DNA of 9,874 nt from JBBTVP01 sp038063175 (GTDB taxonomy: Bacteria > Patescibacteriota > Minisyncoccia > UBA6257 > 1-14-0-10-40-38). Below, piece after piece: positions 1 through 5,955 of the stretch. The stretch lies in contig JBBTVP010000026.1 in NCBI GenBank assembly GCA_038063175.1, positions 1 through 9,874 on the forward strand, read 5' to 3'. The notes beneath the pieces were generated by a model that searched no databases, had not been told where the DNA came from, and saw nothing but the letters and a program-made list of their open reading frames with translations. Position 1 is the stretch's first letter, and each line of letters opens with the position of its first letter. A program made the position numbers and the translations under genes.

Positions 1-1515
1 CGCTTCATCGAGCACGAGGATCGGGGCATTTTTCAAAATCGCCCGAGCAATCGCAACCCGCTGCCGCTCTCCACCCGAAAGTTTCAGCCCCCGCTCACCA
101 ACAAGCGTTTCGTACTTCATCGGGAACGATTCGATGAATTCGTGCGCGTGCGCGAGCTTTGCTACCCTTACCACTTCATCATCGCTTGCATCTGGCCTTG
201 CATAGCGGATGTTTTCCATAAGAGATCGATGGAAAAGAATTGGCTCCTGGGGAACAAGCGAGATTGCCTTACGAAGTGAATCTTGAGTTACTGTCTTGAT
301 ATTTTGACCATCGATCAAAATTTCGCCTCCGTCGACATCGTAAAATCGGAAGAGAAGTTTTGCGATAGTGGACTTACCTCCACCCGAAGGACCAACGAAC
401 GCCACACGCTCCCCCGGATGGATCGGTAAATCGAAATCATCTAAAACAGAATTTTCGCGATGGTACCCAAACGAAACATTTTTAAATTCGATTTTTCCAA
501 TGCCGGGGGTAAAGGTGCGTGCGTGCGCTTGATCCTGAATCTCATGGGGCTTCAAGAGAATTTCTGTCATTTCGTTTGCATCGGCGAGCGCTTCGTAGAT
601 CACGCGGATGTTCTTTCCTGTGTTCCATAATTTATCGAATATGCGGATGAGAAATATCTGGAGAAGGGCAATGTCACCTACCAAAACTGCCCCTGCTTGC
701 CATCCTTTTACCGCATAATACATAACGATGAGTTCGATAATGATCATGAAAAGCGCCTGTATCAGGTCACCGAGTGTTCCGAGATCCCAACTCTTTTTGC
801 GAATTTTAAGCTGTTCCCTGGTAAGTCCGTGGAATGACTGGTTCTCACGTTCGTAGTTCGTGAAAAGCTTTATATTTATGTTGTTCGTGATGCTATCCGC
901 AAGCTGACCCGTTACTTTAGTGTCAACTCCTGCACGGCGGATGTCATAAGGGAGCTTAAAAATCGCGTAGATATAAGCAAGCGTCATAAAGACGAAACAC
1001 CACACAATGAAAATCCATCCAAGAGAAGGATACTGCCAGAAAATTATTCCAATAATCACTGCTACCTCAAAAAGTGATCGACCAAGCTCAAATGTGAACT
1101 GATCGGCGATCTGCTCAAACGCACGTTCATACCGTTTTACTTTCGTGACAAGACTGCCCACAAAACTCGAATTAAAGAACCCGATTGAATGGTGGTGAAG
1201 GTACTGGTAGCAGGTATTCATGAGGTCTCTCATGACACTCGACTGAAAATAATTATTCAAAAAATTAGCGCCTCGCCATGCAAGGATCCGAAGGAAATTT
1301 AAAATAAAAATTATAACTACGAGACGTATCCCTGCCTCGACGGCATCCGGAAGAGCTTCGGCAAGTAAGTTAATTAAGTCTCGGTAGAGAATAGAAACAT
1401 AGTTAACGCTCGCGGTATAGAAAATTATTCCAGCGAATATGCCGATGATAGATAGCGGGTATCTTTTCGCGTGCCGCCAAAAGATTTTCAGCGTCTGTTT
1501 CGTGAAATTTTGCAT
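1..1515 (-). CDS. ABC transporter, fused permease-ATPase (exporter type), C-terminus cut by window edge
   Basis: The frame is open from an ATG at 1515 to the left edge, giving 505 visible residues. The N-terminal ~330 residues hold several hydrophobic segments (for example near residues 22-36, 64-74, 155-190 and 265-285), as in the type I exporter membrane domain. The ATPase domain follows: Walker A GPSGGGKST at 375-383, Q-loop Gln423 in LVPQEP, signature LSGGERQR at 479-486, and Walker B ILVLDEA at 499-505 with the catalytic Glu504. The D-loop and switch His lie beyond the edge. Such half-transporters normally dimerise in the inner membrane and export lipids, peptides or drugs; the substrate cannot be read from the sequence. 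No Shine-Dalgarno site precedes the ATG. The reading frame stays open for at least 18 codons upstream without ATG, GTG or TTG, so 1515 is the best start. Confidence 0.95.
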   Translation of the reverse strand, partial: MQNFTKQTLKIFWRHAKRYPLSIIGIFAGIIFYTASVNYVSILYRDLINLLAEALPDAVEAGIRLVVIIFILNFLRILAWRGANFLNNYFQSSVMRDLMNTCYQYLHHHSIGFFNSSFVGSLVTKVKRYERAFEQIADQFTFELGRSLFEVAVIIGIIFWQYPSLGWIFIVWCFVFMTLAYIYAIFKLPYDIRRAGVDTKVTGQLADSITNNINIKLFTNYERENQSFHGLTREQLKIRKKSWDLGTLGDLIQALFMIIIELIVMYYAVKGWQAGAVLVGDIALLQIFLIRIFDKLWNTGKNIRVIYEALADANEMTEILLKPHEIQDQAHARTFTPGIGKIEFKNVSFGYHRENSVLDDFDLPIHPGERVAFVGPSGGGKSTIAKLLFRFYDVDGGEILIDGQNIKTVTQDSLRKAISLVPQEPILFHRSLMENIRYARPDASDDEVVRVAKLAHAHEFIESFPMKYETLVGERGLKLSGGERQRVAIARAILKNAPILVLDEA

Positions 1516-1626
1516 GAAGCTATATTTTTTGCGGAATCCGCCGAAGCATCCTTTTCTACTCTGATTCGATCGCGAAGGCGGATAAAAGTTGAGCATACCA
1601 CACCGATAGATCCCCTACACCTGGTA
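1516..1626. other. Intergenic gap with a small inverted repeat
   Basis: This 111-base gap separates the methyltransferase stop from the ABC transporter start. It holds a 7-base inverted repeat, ATCCGCC at 1536-1542 and GGCGGAT at 1577-1583, with 34 bases between the arms. A short GCGGA-A-TCCGC palindrome lies at 1531-1541. No run of T follows either hairpin on the minus strand, so it does not look like a standard intrinsic terminator. I see no confident promoter. Confidence 0.4.
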
Positions 1627-2223
1627 TTACCTCGAATCAGAGTGATGAGATGCGGGAGACGCAATTCCCCGATAACTGTAAACCAATGGCCGAAATCCCT
1701 CCTGTGGGTGTTCCATTTTTTCAATGGTGAAACCTGCCTCCCGAAGAAGTTTCCCGAGCGGCCGATCATAGTGACAATTACCCGTAAAAAACTTAGTAAC
1801 AGATGTGGCTGCGATTTGTAGTATCCGAATGCCGAAGTTCGGCGAAGCACCGTGGTCGGCGAAGATAAATCTGCCATGTGGCTTGAGTACGCGTACAATT
1901 TCGCGTAACACATTTTCGGGGTCAGTGACACTACAAAGCGTCCAGGTAGATACCACCGTATCAAGAGAAGCATCTGATAGTGGAATATTTTCTGCGCCGC
2001 TCTTCAAAAATTCTATCGGAAATGGCAGATCTTTGGCTCGGCTTTTCGCAATTTCAGTAAGCTCTTCTGACGGCTCGAGGGCATAGAGCTTGGAGATATT
2101 GTGATACAAAGGCAGATTGTAACCAGGGCCCACTCCAATTTCCAAGACAATACCAGACGCATCCCGAAGAACCTCGCGCCTGATCTTCTCGAGATCTGGA
2201 ACGCCCATTTCAGAATTGAGCAA
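1627..2223 (-). CDS. Class I SAM-dependent methyltransferase, METTL7/UbiE-like
   Basis: The 198-residue protein has a Rossmann methyltransferase core. Motif I is LEIGVGPG (27-34). An acidic residue, Glu50, closes the second strand and would bind the SAM ribose. A GAENIPL segment (77-82) and a DTVVSTWTLCSV strand (88-99) follow. The TLCSV segment, the later ADHGAS stretch and the C-terminal VYSYRGIA resemble my recollection of METTL7-type (thiol or small-molecule) methyltransferases, so a small-molecule or lipid substrate is more likely than nucleic acid; this is inference. The given start is TTG. An in-frame ATG at 2208 (residue 6) gives 193 residues and is about equally likely. A -10-like TATAGA (2242-2247) sits six bases before an in-frame ATT at 2235. 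No Shine-Dalgarno site is visible. Confidence 0.88.
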   Translation of the reverse strand: MLNSEMGVPDLEKIRREVLRDASGIVLEIGVGPGYNLPLYHNISKLYALEPSEELTEIAKSRAKDLPFPIEFLKSGAENIPLSDASLDTVVSTWTLCSVTDPENVLREIVRVLKPHGRFIFADHGASPNFGIRILQIAATSVTKFFTGNCHYDRPLGKLLREAGFTIEKMEHPQEGFRPLVYSYRGIASPASHHSDSR

Positions 2224-2344
2224 GCGAGGGACAATGACTTTTCTATACTAATTTGGCATAAGTAGTTCTTATTAGTAGTTCTATTGTATGAGATATTGCG
2301 GAGGCGGGAGCCCCGCTCCTGCGGGATTGCTGTTTTCTAAATTC

Positions 2345-2360
2345 TCCGCCAACTGGCGGA
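2345..2360. repeat. Short perfect hairpin TCCGCCA-AC-TGGCGGA
   Basis: Seven-base perfect arms with a two-base loop lie between the tRNA remnant and the methyltransferase. On the minus strand a run of seven T (2366-2372) comes before the hairpin, not after it, so it is not a normal terminator for the tRNA transcript. Flanking CTGTTTT (2368-2374) and AAAACAG can pair as an outer stem around it. GC-rich hairpins of this kind are, in my experience, frequent in Parcubacteria intergenic DNA. Confidence 0.55.
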
Positions 2361-2371
2361 TCATCAAAAAA

Positions 2372-2424
2372 ACAGGGAAGATTCGAACCTCCGATGCCTT
2401 TCGGCATACGCGCTTTCTCCCGCA
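2372..2424 (-). pseudogene. Broken tRNA-Ser: 3' half only (anticodon loop to T-arm)
   Basis: On the minus strand this reads as the second half of a serine-type tRNA. It has the end of an anticodon loop (GAAA) followed by GCGCG. Next comes a long variable arm, ATGCC-GAAA-GGCAT, and then a T-arm GGAGG-TTCGAAT-CTTCC (2376-2392). The layout matches the intact tRNA-Ser just upstream, but the sequences differ (variable arm ATACC-GCAA-GGTAT there). No acceptor 5' strand, D-arm or anticodon 5' strand is present in the 5 bases between this and the tRNA-Ser end. The acceptor 3' part has become CTGTTTTTTT. The T-arm stem followed by seven T looks like an intrinsic terminator and may serve the tRNA-Ser gene. 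Confidence 0.7.
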
Positions 2425-2429
2425 CATAG

Positions 2430-2514
2430 CGGTGGGGGTGGGATTTGAACCCACGATACCTTGCGGTATGCCGCCTTTCCAAGGCGGTGCACTAGGCCAC
2501 TATGCGACCCCACC
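2430..2514 (-). tRNA. tRNA-Ser (anticodon GGA)
   Basis: The 85-base gene folds fully. The acceptor stem is GGTGGGG with CCCCACC. The D-arm has a GCA/TGC stem and the GG pair in its loop. The anticodon stem is CCGCC/GGCGG with loop TTGGAAA; anticodon GGA lies at 2478-2480. A long class II variable arm ATACC-GCAA-GGTAT identifies serine, and the T-arm is GTGGG-TTCAAAT-CCCAC. The discriminator base is G, as usual for serine tRNAs. The 3' CCA is not encoded, since the next bases are CTA, so a CCA-adding enzyme is needed. It reads UCC and UCU codons. Confidence 0.97.
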
Positions 2515-2568
2515 ATGTATTAACTTTTTAAACGCAGACGCCTCCGTGTGTTTGAGCTTAATGAAATT

Positions 2569-2601
2569 CGCCTCTCCCGACAAGTAGAGCCGGGAGAGGC
2601 G
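2569..2601 (-). terminator. Hairpin terminator after the zinc-finger gene
   Basis: An 11-base perfect stem, CGCCTCTCCCG with CGGGAGAGGCG, has an 11-base loop and starts 12 bases after the zinc-finger stop codon. The tail on the minus strand (AATTTCATT) is only weakly T-rich, so it may be an inefficient terminator or an mRNA 3'-end stabiliser. It separates this gene from the downstream tRNA-Ser. Confidence 0.7.
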
Positions 2602-2612
2602 CTTTGCTGCTG

Positions 2613-2831
2613 CTACTTCGGCTTCGTGGAGAGCGAAACCGCGCCGGAACCGAGTCCATTTTCGATCAGTGCGTCGACAACGGAAGGTAAACGGAAATCC
2701 CGGCGTGGCAGTTTTTTCTTAACCACCGAGATCTTCCCCCGCCCCCCACAGGTACCACACCCCTTCGGATTCTCTCCGTGGCATCGCGGACAAGGCAGTT
2801 CCGTTTGGTCTGGAGTTTGATCTCTTTCCAT
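2613..2831 (-). CDS. Small zinc-finger protein with paired CxxC motifs (72 residues)
   Basis: Two cysteine pairs, C14-x2-C17 and C25-x2-C28, sit in a glycine-rich segment (CPRCHGENPKGCGTCGGRGK). This resembles one zinc-binding unit of the DnaJ cysteine-rich domain (CxxCxGxG). A basic stretch follows (VKKKLPRRDFR, 37-47), then a small hydrophobic C-terminus. A cytosolic nucleic-acid- or protein-binding role is possible but not shown. The ATG has a good Shine-Dalgarno site: GGAG with a six-base spacer. That site, the cysteine pattern and the downstream hairpin argue for a real gene despite its size. It follows the pgsA-like gene on the same strand after 155 bases that hold a structured leader. 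I do not recognise a named family. Confidence 0.75.
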   Translation of the reverse strand: MERDQTPDQTELPCPRCHGENPKGCGTCGGRGKISVVKKKLPRRDFRLPSVVDALIENGLGSGAVSLSTKPK

Positions 2832-2837
2832 TTAGGA

Positions 2838-2843
2838 CTCCGA
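2838..2843 (-). promoter_or_regulatory. Shine-Dalgarno site of the zinc-finger gene, with a matching upstream anti-SD
   Basis: TCGGAG on the minus strand ends six bases before the ATG. A perfect complement, CTCCGA, lies upstream in the same transcript at 2952-2957, so the ribosome site could be masked by long-range pairing. The Shine-Dalgarno call is firm; the masking is inference. Confidence 0.65.
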
Positions 2844-2849
2844 AAAAGA

Positions 2850-2938
2850 GCCGCAGGGCGAAAAAGTTCCGACCTGTAGAATATGAGTGCCTCGGACACA
2901 GCGCCCGAATGCTACTCAAGAACCGTGCACCCTGCGGC
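2850..2938 (-). ncRNA. Structured leader or small RNA ahead of the zinc-finger gene
   Basis: On the minus strand the 89-base segment is closed by a perfect 9-base stem, GCCGCAGGG with CCCTGCGGC. Inside lie a second stem TGAGT/ACTCA and a hairpin TCGGGC-GCTGT-GTCCGA (six pairs, one of them G-U). The closing arm is followed directly by CTCTTTTTC, which looks like a terminator tail, and then by the Shine-Dalgarno site and ATG within 20 bases. It starts 48 bases after the pgsA-like stop codon. It could be a terminator or attenuator, a riboswitch-like leader, or a free small RNA. It does not match the conserved parts of SRP RNA, 6S RNA or tmRNA as I know them. Confidence 0.5.
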
Positions 2939-2986
2939 AGTATTGATTCTATCGGAGAATAACCATCGAAACAAGCTACGCGTAGA

Positions 2987-3565
2987 TTAGATGCCGTATG
3001 TGATGAGACTCGCGACTGCGAAAAAAATTGAGGCATAGAGAAGTACTGCCGCTACCGGAAGAAGCCACGGGATGCTCACGAGTAAATAGAAGAGCACAAG
3101 GGCGACTCCGACGGATTGGCAAATCATTTTTGTCTTCCCCCATCCGTTTGCCATGATTTCGGTTGTCCCTCTGTTCTTTAAATAGTATGCACTTCCAATA
3201 GTGAGCATTTCGATCGCAATAATAGTAATGACCACGCCGATTCCTAAATGCCGGGGAACTACGAGAAGTGCCGTGGTCAAAATGAGGAGTTTATCCGCAA
3301 CCGGATCATAGACTTTCCCCCATTCGGTAACCCGGTTTGTGGTTCTCGCAAGCGCACCGTCCAAGGCATCAGTAAACGCCGATACTACGAAAAGTGCGAT
3401 TCCATAGTGATACTCTTCGAGCGCTAAAAGAAGGACCACAAACGGAACCGTAAAAAAGCGGAATATAGTGACCTGATTCGGTGTGATCCGCTTTGGGATG
3501 AGCTTCAGAAAAGTCGCGGCGAGAACTTTATCGGAAACCGTTATTTTCATTTCCCGCATCAACAT
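2987..3565 (-). CDS. CDP-alcohol phosphatidyltransferase, PgsA-like
   Basis: The protein carries the complete family signature DxxDGxxARx8Gx3Dx3D. The residues are Asp66, Asp69, Gly70, Arg74, Gly83, Asp87 and Asp91, which bind two metal ions and the CDP group. Five or six hydrophobic helices surround it (about 38-50, 54-65, 93-103, 107-124, 150-168 and 170-188), as expected for this inner-membrane family. Length (192) and the VYDPVADK context fit phosphatidylglycerolphosphate synthase, which joins CDP-diacylglycerol to glycerol-3-phosphate, but other alcohols cannot be excluded. Two starts compete. ATG 3565 has AGGA seven bases upstream. ATG 3559 lies seven bases after a -10-like TATACT (3567-3572) and would give an almost leaderless mRNA. 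Confidence 0.9.
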   Translation of the reverse strand: MLMREMKITVSDKVLAATFLKLIPKRITPNQVTIFRFFTVPFVVLLLALEEYHYGIALFVVSAFTDALDGALARTTNRVTEWGKVYDPVADKLLILTTALLVVPRHLGIGVVITIIAIEMLTIGSAYYLKNRGTTEIMANGWGKTKMICQSVGVALVLFYLLVSIPWLLPVAAVLLYASIFFAVASLITYGI

Positions 3566-3598
3566 AAGTATATCCTATCTTTCTCCGGTTAGCCCATA

Positions 3599-3633
3599 AA
3601 TTCAAAAGCCCGGCATTGCCGGGCTTTTGAATT
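3599..3633. terminator. Strong, nearly perfect palindromic terminator
   Basis: Two 17-base perfect arms (AATTCAAAAGCCCGGCA and its complement) surround a single base. The GC core with flanking A and T runs works in both directions. On the minus strand it would stop groESL transcripts before the pgsA-like gene, which then needs its own promoter, in line with the TATACT box just downstream. Confidence 0.9.
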
Positions 3634-3689
3634 CAACACTTCACCTCAAAAAACCATACCGGCGTGTCTCCGACTACTCTACTAGAAAC

Positions 3690-3817
3690 GGCACGGATAT
3701 TTCTTGAGCGCGGTTCGGAGACCGAGCGAGCATGGTGGTCGCCAAAGGCGACCGAGCGAGGCCTCCGTGCCAACGAGAATTCACGCTGGGAATTCGAGTG
3801 GTAGCGAGAGAAATATC
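3690..3817. repeat. Nested inverted-repeat region after groEL
   Basis: This non-coding stretch between the groEL stop and the terminator holds several nested repeats. GATATTTCT (3696-3704) pairs with AGAAATATC (3809-3817). GGCACGGA (3690-3697) pairs with TCCGTGCC (3764-3771). Inside is a perfect hairpin GGTCGCC-AAA-GGCGACC (3737-3753). GACCGAGCGAG occurs directly repeated, at about 3720 and 3750, and GAATTC occurs at 3777-3782 and 3790-3795. It has no long open frame of its own. It resembles REP-like intergenic hairpins and may protect the groEL mRNA 3' end. Confidence 0.6.
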
Positions 3818-3830
3818 TGTGTAGTTTCGC

Positions 3831-5489
3831 CTAATACTCTCCTCCCATATCCTCCATCCCACCCATTGCTTCGCCAGAAGCTGCTCCTCCTTTTTTCTTT
3901 TTCTCCGGCATGTCGGCAACTACTGCTTCGGTAATCACAAGCATGGAAGCGGCGGAAACCGCGTTCTGGAGACCAGTCCGCACCACCTTCGTAGGGTCAA
4001 TGACTCCTGCTTTCACGAGATTCTGGTATTCGCCGGTTGCTGCATTGAAACCAAAATCATCTTTCTCGCCGAGCACTTTATCAAGTACCACGGCGCCATC
4101 GAATCCCGCGTTCTCTGCAATCTGTTGGAGCGGAGCACGAAGTCCTTCGAGAATGATTTTTGCACCCACGATTTCCGGAAGCTGATTTTTGTCGAGTGCA
4201 CTGATAATTTTCTCAACCGCTCCCGATGCGCGTACGAGCGCTACTCCGCCGCCGGGAACAATTCCCTCGTCAATCGCGGCTTTGGTTGCATTCACCGCAT
4301 CTTCGATCCGGTGTTGCTTTTCTTTCTGTTCAACTTCGGTTGCTGCACCGACTTTGATAACGGCGACTCCGCCCGAGAGCTTACCAACCCGCTCTTGGAG
4401 TTTTTCCTTATCAAACTCTGAATCGCTTTTTTGAATCTGACTTTTGAGCTGGATAACTCGCTTTTCGATTTCTGTCTTATCGCCTTTTCCACCCACAATA
4501 GTAGTGTTGTCTTTGGTAGCGATCACCCGATGAGCGGTTCCTAATGCACTCACCTCAACGCTGTCGAGCTTGCTGCCAACTTCTTCTGAAATAAATTCAG
4601 CGCCAGTCACGGTCGCGATATCCTGAAGCATGTCTTTCTTCCGGTCACCAAAGCCAGGGGCTTTGATCGCAAGACAGTGAAAAATGCCACGGAGCTTATT
4701 CACTACAAGCGTCGCGAGCGCTTCACCGTCCACATCTTCTGCGATAATCACAAGCTCTTTCTTGCCCGCCTGAACAAGTTTTTCGAGGAGTGGAAGAAGA
4801 TCGCTGATTGCCGAAATCTTTTTATCGGTCACCAAAATATGCGGACTCTCGAGCACGGATTCCATCCGTTCGGGGTTCGTAACCATATACGCCGAAATGT
4901 AGCCACGGTCGAATTCGAGTCCTTCCACAATCTCCTTCGTAAGACCCATCGTCTGGGATTCCTCTACGGTCACGACTCCGTCTTTTCCAACTTTTTCGAT
5001 AACCTCGGCAATCAATTTACCAATCTCATTATCGCGAGCAGAGATGGTTGCCACCTGTTCGATTTCTTCCTTCCCGGCAATTTTCTTCGACATCTGTTTT
5101 AAAGCACCAAGCGCTGCTTCGTACGCCTTCTCCATACCGCGGTAAAGGCCCACTGGATCAACACCAGAAGAAACATTCTTTAACCCTTCGCGCACAAATA
5201 CCTGGGTAAGCAAAGTTGCGCTCGTCGTTCCATCGCCTGCGACGTCGTTCGTTTTCGAGGCAACTTGCTTCACGAGTTCGGCACCGATCGATTCAACTTT
5301 GTCTTCAAGTTCAATTTCCTTTGCAATCGTTACCCCATCCCGCGTTACCACGGGAGATCCGTAGCTCTTACCCAACACTACCGCCCGGCCGCGGGGACCC
5401 AAGGTTACTTTTACGGCGTCTGCAAGTTTGTCGACACCGCGTTTCAATGCCTGCCTAGCTTTTTCGTTAAAGAGAATTTGTTTTGCCAT
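3831..5489 (-). CDS. groEL: Chaperonin GroEL (Hsp60)
   Basis: Full-length 552-residue chaperonin, close to the usual ~545. It forms the 14-subunit ATP-driven folding chamber in the cytosol with GroES as lid. Visible landmarks are the N-terminal MAKQILFNEKAR, LGPRGR (30-35), Asp51 in TRDGVTIAKE, the nucleotide-binding GDGTT (85-89), and the equatorial segment DEGIVPGGGVAL near residue 410 after the EDAVNAT segment that holds the conserved catalytic Asp. The C-terminal tail is Gly/Met-rich (GEAMGGMEDMGGEY) but less regular than the classical GGM repeat. The ATG at 5489 gives the standard MAK start. No Shine-Dalgarno site precedes it; the ribosome would have to enter through the repeat-rich 89-base gap after groES or couple from it. 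It is the second gene of the CIRCE-controlled operon. Confidence 0.99.
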   Translation of the reverse strand: MAKQILFNEKARQALKRGVDKLADAVKVTLGPRGRAVVLGKSYGSPVVTRDGVTIAKEIELEDKVESIGAELVKQVASKTNDVAGDGTTSATLLTQVFVREGLKNVSSGVDPVGLYRGMEKAYEAALGALKQMSKKIAGKEEIEQVATISARDNEIGKLIAEVIEKVGKDGVVTVEESQTMGLTKEIVEGLEFDRGYISAYMVTNPERMESVLESPHILVTDKKISAISDLLPLLEKLVQAGKKELVIIAEDVDGEALATLVVNKLRGIFHCLAIKAPGFGDRKKDMLQDIATVTGAEFISEEVGSKLDSVEVSALGTAHRVIATKDNTTIVGGKGDKTEIEKRVIQLKSQIQKSDSEFDKEKLQERVGKLSGGVAVIKVGAATEVEQKEKQHRIEDAVNATKAAIDEGIVPGGGVALVRASGAVEKIISALDKNQLPEIVGAKIILEGLRAPLQQIAENAGFDGAVVLDKVLGEKDDFGFNAATGEYQNLVKAGVIDPTKVVRTGLQNAVSAASMLVITEAVVADMPEKKKKGGAASGEAMGGMEDMGGEY

Positions 5490-5498
5490 TTTGGTGCA

Positions 5499-5579
5499 GC
5501 CACTAGTGATTAGCCATTAGCCACTAGGAATCTTATGAGGAGATTAGTGGCTAGTCGCTATTGGCTAGTGGCTAGTAGC
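5499..5579. repeat. Opposed heptamer repeats (TAGTGGC) filling the groES-groEL gap
   Basis: Four units of GCCACTA type (5499-5526; two exact, two variant) face five units of the complement TAGTGGC type (5545-5579; TAGTGGC, TAGTCGC, TATTGGC, TAGTGGC, TAGTAGC). The two runs are separated by 18 bases (GAATC, TTATGAGGA and GAT, the first and last partly complementary). The transcript would form a long imperfect hairpin. The right run ends on the groES stop codon, so almost the whole gap is repeat. Confidence 0.85.
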
Positions 5580-5869
5580 TATTCAATGATTGCTAATATA
5601 TCGTCCTCATCTCCGACCAGATATTTTTTTCCCTCAAGTTCAATTTCGTCCGGACCGTATTTTTTGAAGAGCACTGTCTGCCCCACTTTTACGGACATCG
5701 GAATCCGCTCGCCCTTTTCGGAAACTTTTCCCGGACCCACGGCCACGATCTTTCCCCTCATCGGCTTTTCTTTCTCTGCGCTATCCGGAAGCACGATCCC
5801 GGATTTCGTCATCTTGTCTTCCTCAACCGACTCGATAAACACCCGATTTGATAATGGTTGGAAATTCAT
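5579..5869 (-). CDS. groES: Co-chaperonin GroES (Hsp10)
   Basis: The 96-residue protein starting MNFQPLSNRVFIE is the usual GroES length and forms the seven-subunit lid of GroEL. The mobile loop that docks to GroEL is visible (KMTKSGIVLPDSAEKEKP), followed by the beta-barrel core RGKIVAVGPGK and KVGQTVLFKKYGPDEIELEGKKYLV, ending DDILAIIE. A longer reading from a GTG at 5905 adds 12 residues, but that codon lies inside the CIRCE element and the family begins at the ATG, so 5869 is preferred. No Shine-Dalgarno site is seen. It is the first gene of the groESL operon, with its promoter and CIRCE just upstream; its stop codon is part of the heptamer repeat run. Confidence 0.97.
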   Translation of the reverse strand: MNFQPLSNRVFIESVEEDKMTKSGIVLPDSAEKEKPMRGKIVAVGPGKVSEKGERIPMSVKVGQTVLFKKYGPDEIELEGKKYLVGDEDDILAIIE

Positions 5870-5894
5870 GCGTGTGGCATGTCGCTTTTTTGTA

Positions 5895-5921
5895 ATGGCA
5901 CTCACGACTTGAGAGTGCTAA
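5895..5921. promoter_or_regulatory. CIRCE element (HrcA operator)
   Basis: The right arm GAGTGCTAA (5913-5921) is a perfect match to the CIRCE consensus TTAGCACTC-N9-GAGTGCTAA. The left arm ATGGCACTC (5895-5903) differs at two outer bases, and the spacer is exactly nine bases. It lies directly after the -10 box and 25 bases before the groES ATG, so HrcA would block transcription until heat shock. hrcA itself is not in the window. Confidence 0.93.
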
Positions 5922-5927
5922 GTAGTA

Positions 5928-5955
5928 ATTGTATGCGTTTAGGGAACGGTGTCAA
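5928..5955 (-). promoter_or_regulatory. Sigma-A type promoter of groESL
   Basis: A perfect -35 TTGACA (5950-5955) is followed by a 16-base spacer and a -10 TACAAT (5928-5933). Transcription would start at about 5921, at the edge of the CIRCE element. The -35 box overlaps the TGA stop codon of the upstream nucleotidyltransferase gene. Confidence 0.88.

Noticed and set aside
1513..1550. Frameshift at a run of six A that would join an upstream ATG to the ABC transporter
   Set aside because: The upstream ATG gives only eight more codons and has no correctly spaced ribosome site. The ATG at 1515 gives a normal N-terminus.
2288..2424. Circularly permuted tRNA: 3' half followed by a segment starting AAAACAG that pairs with CTGTTTT
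   Set aside because: The downstream segment has no recognisable D-arm and no strand to pair with the GCGCG anticodon stem. The seven-base pairing is low-complexity and explained as the outer stem of a hairpin.
2372..2514. Attachment site of an integrated element at tRNA-Ser
   Set aside because: The remnant is not identical to the 3' end of the intact tRNA, and no integrase or other mobile gene is nearby.
2850..2938. SRP (4.5S) RNA
   Set aside because: The conserved GGAA-tetraloop hairpin and its flanking internal loop are missing; only a loose CAGGTCGGAA resemblance exists.
4677..5102. Plus-strand open frame of 141 codons inside groEL
   Set aside because: It is antisense to highly conserved GroEL coding sequence and has no ribosome site or family resemblance.
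5499..5579. CRISPR-like array
   Set aside because: The units are seven bases, contiguous, without spacers, and in two orientations.
5870..5905. Longer GroES from GTG 5905
   Set aside because: The extra 12 residues are absent from the family and the GTG lies inside the CIRCE element.
5952..5954. TGA recoded as an amino acid, as in some CPR lineages
   Set aside because: TGA ends the nucleotidyltransferase gene at a natural place, overlapping the groESL promoter, and no gene contains an internal TGA.
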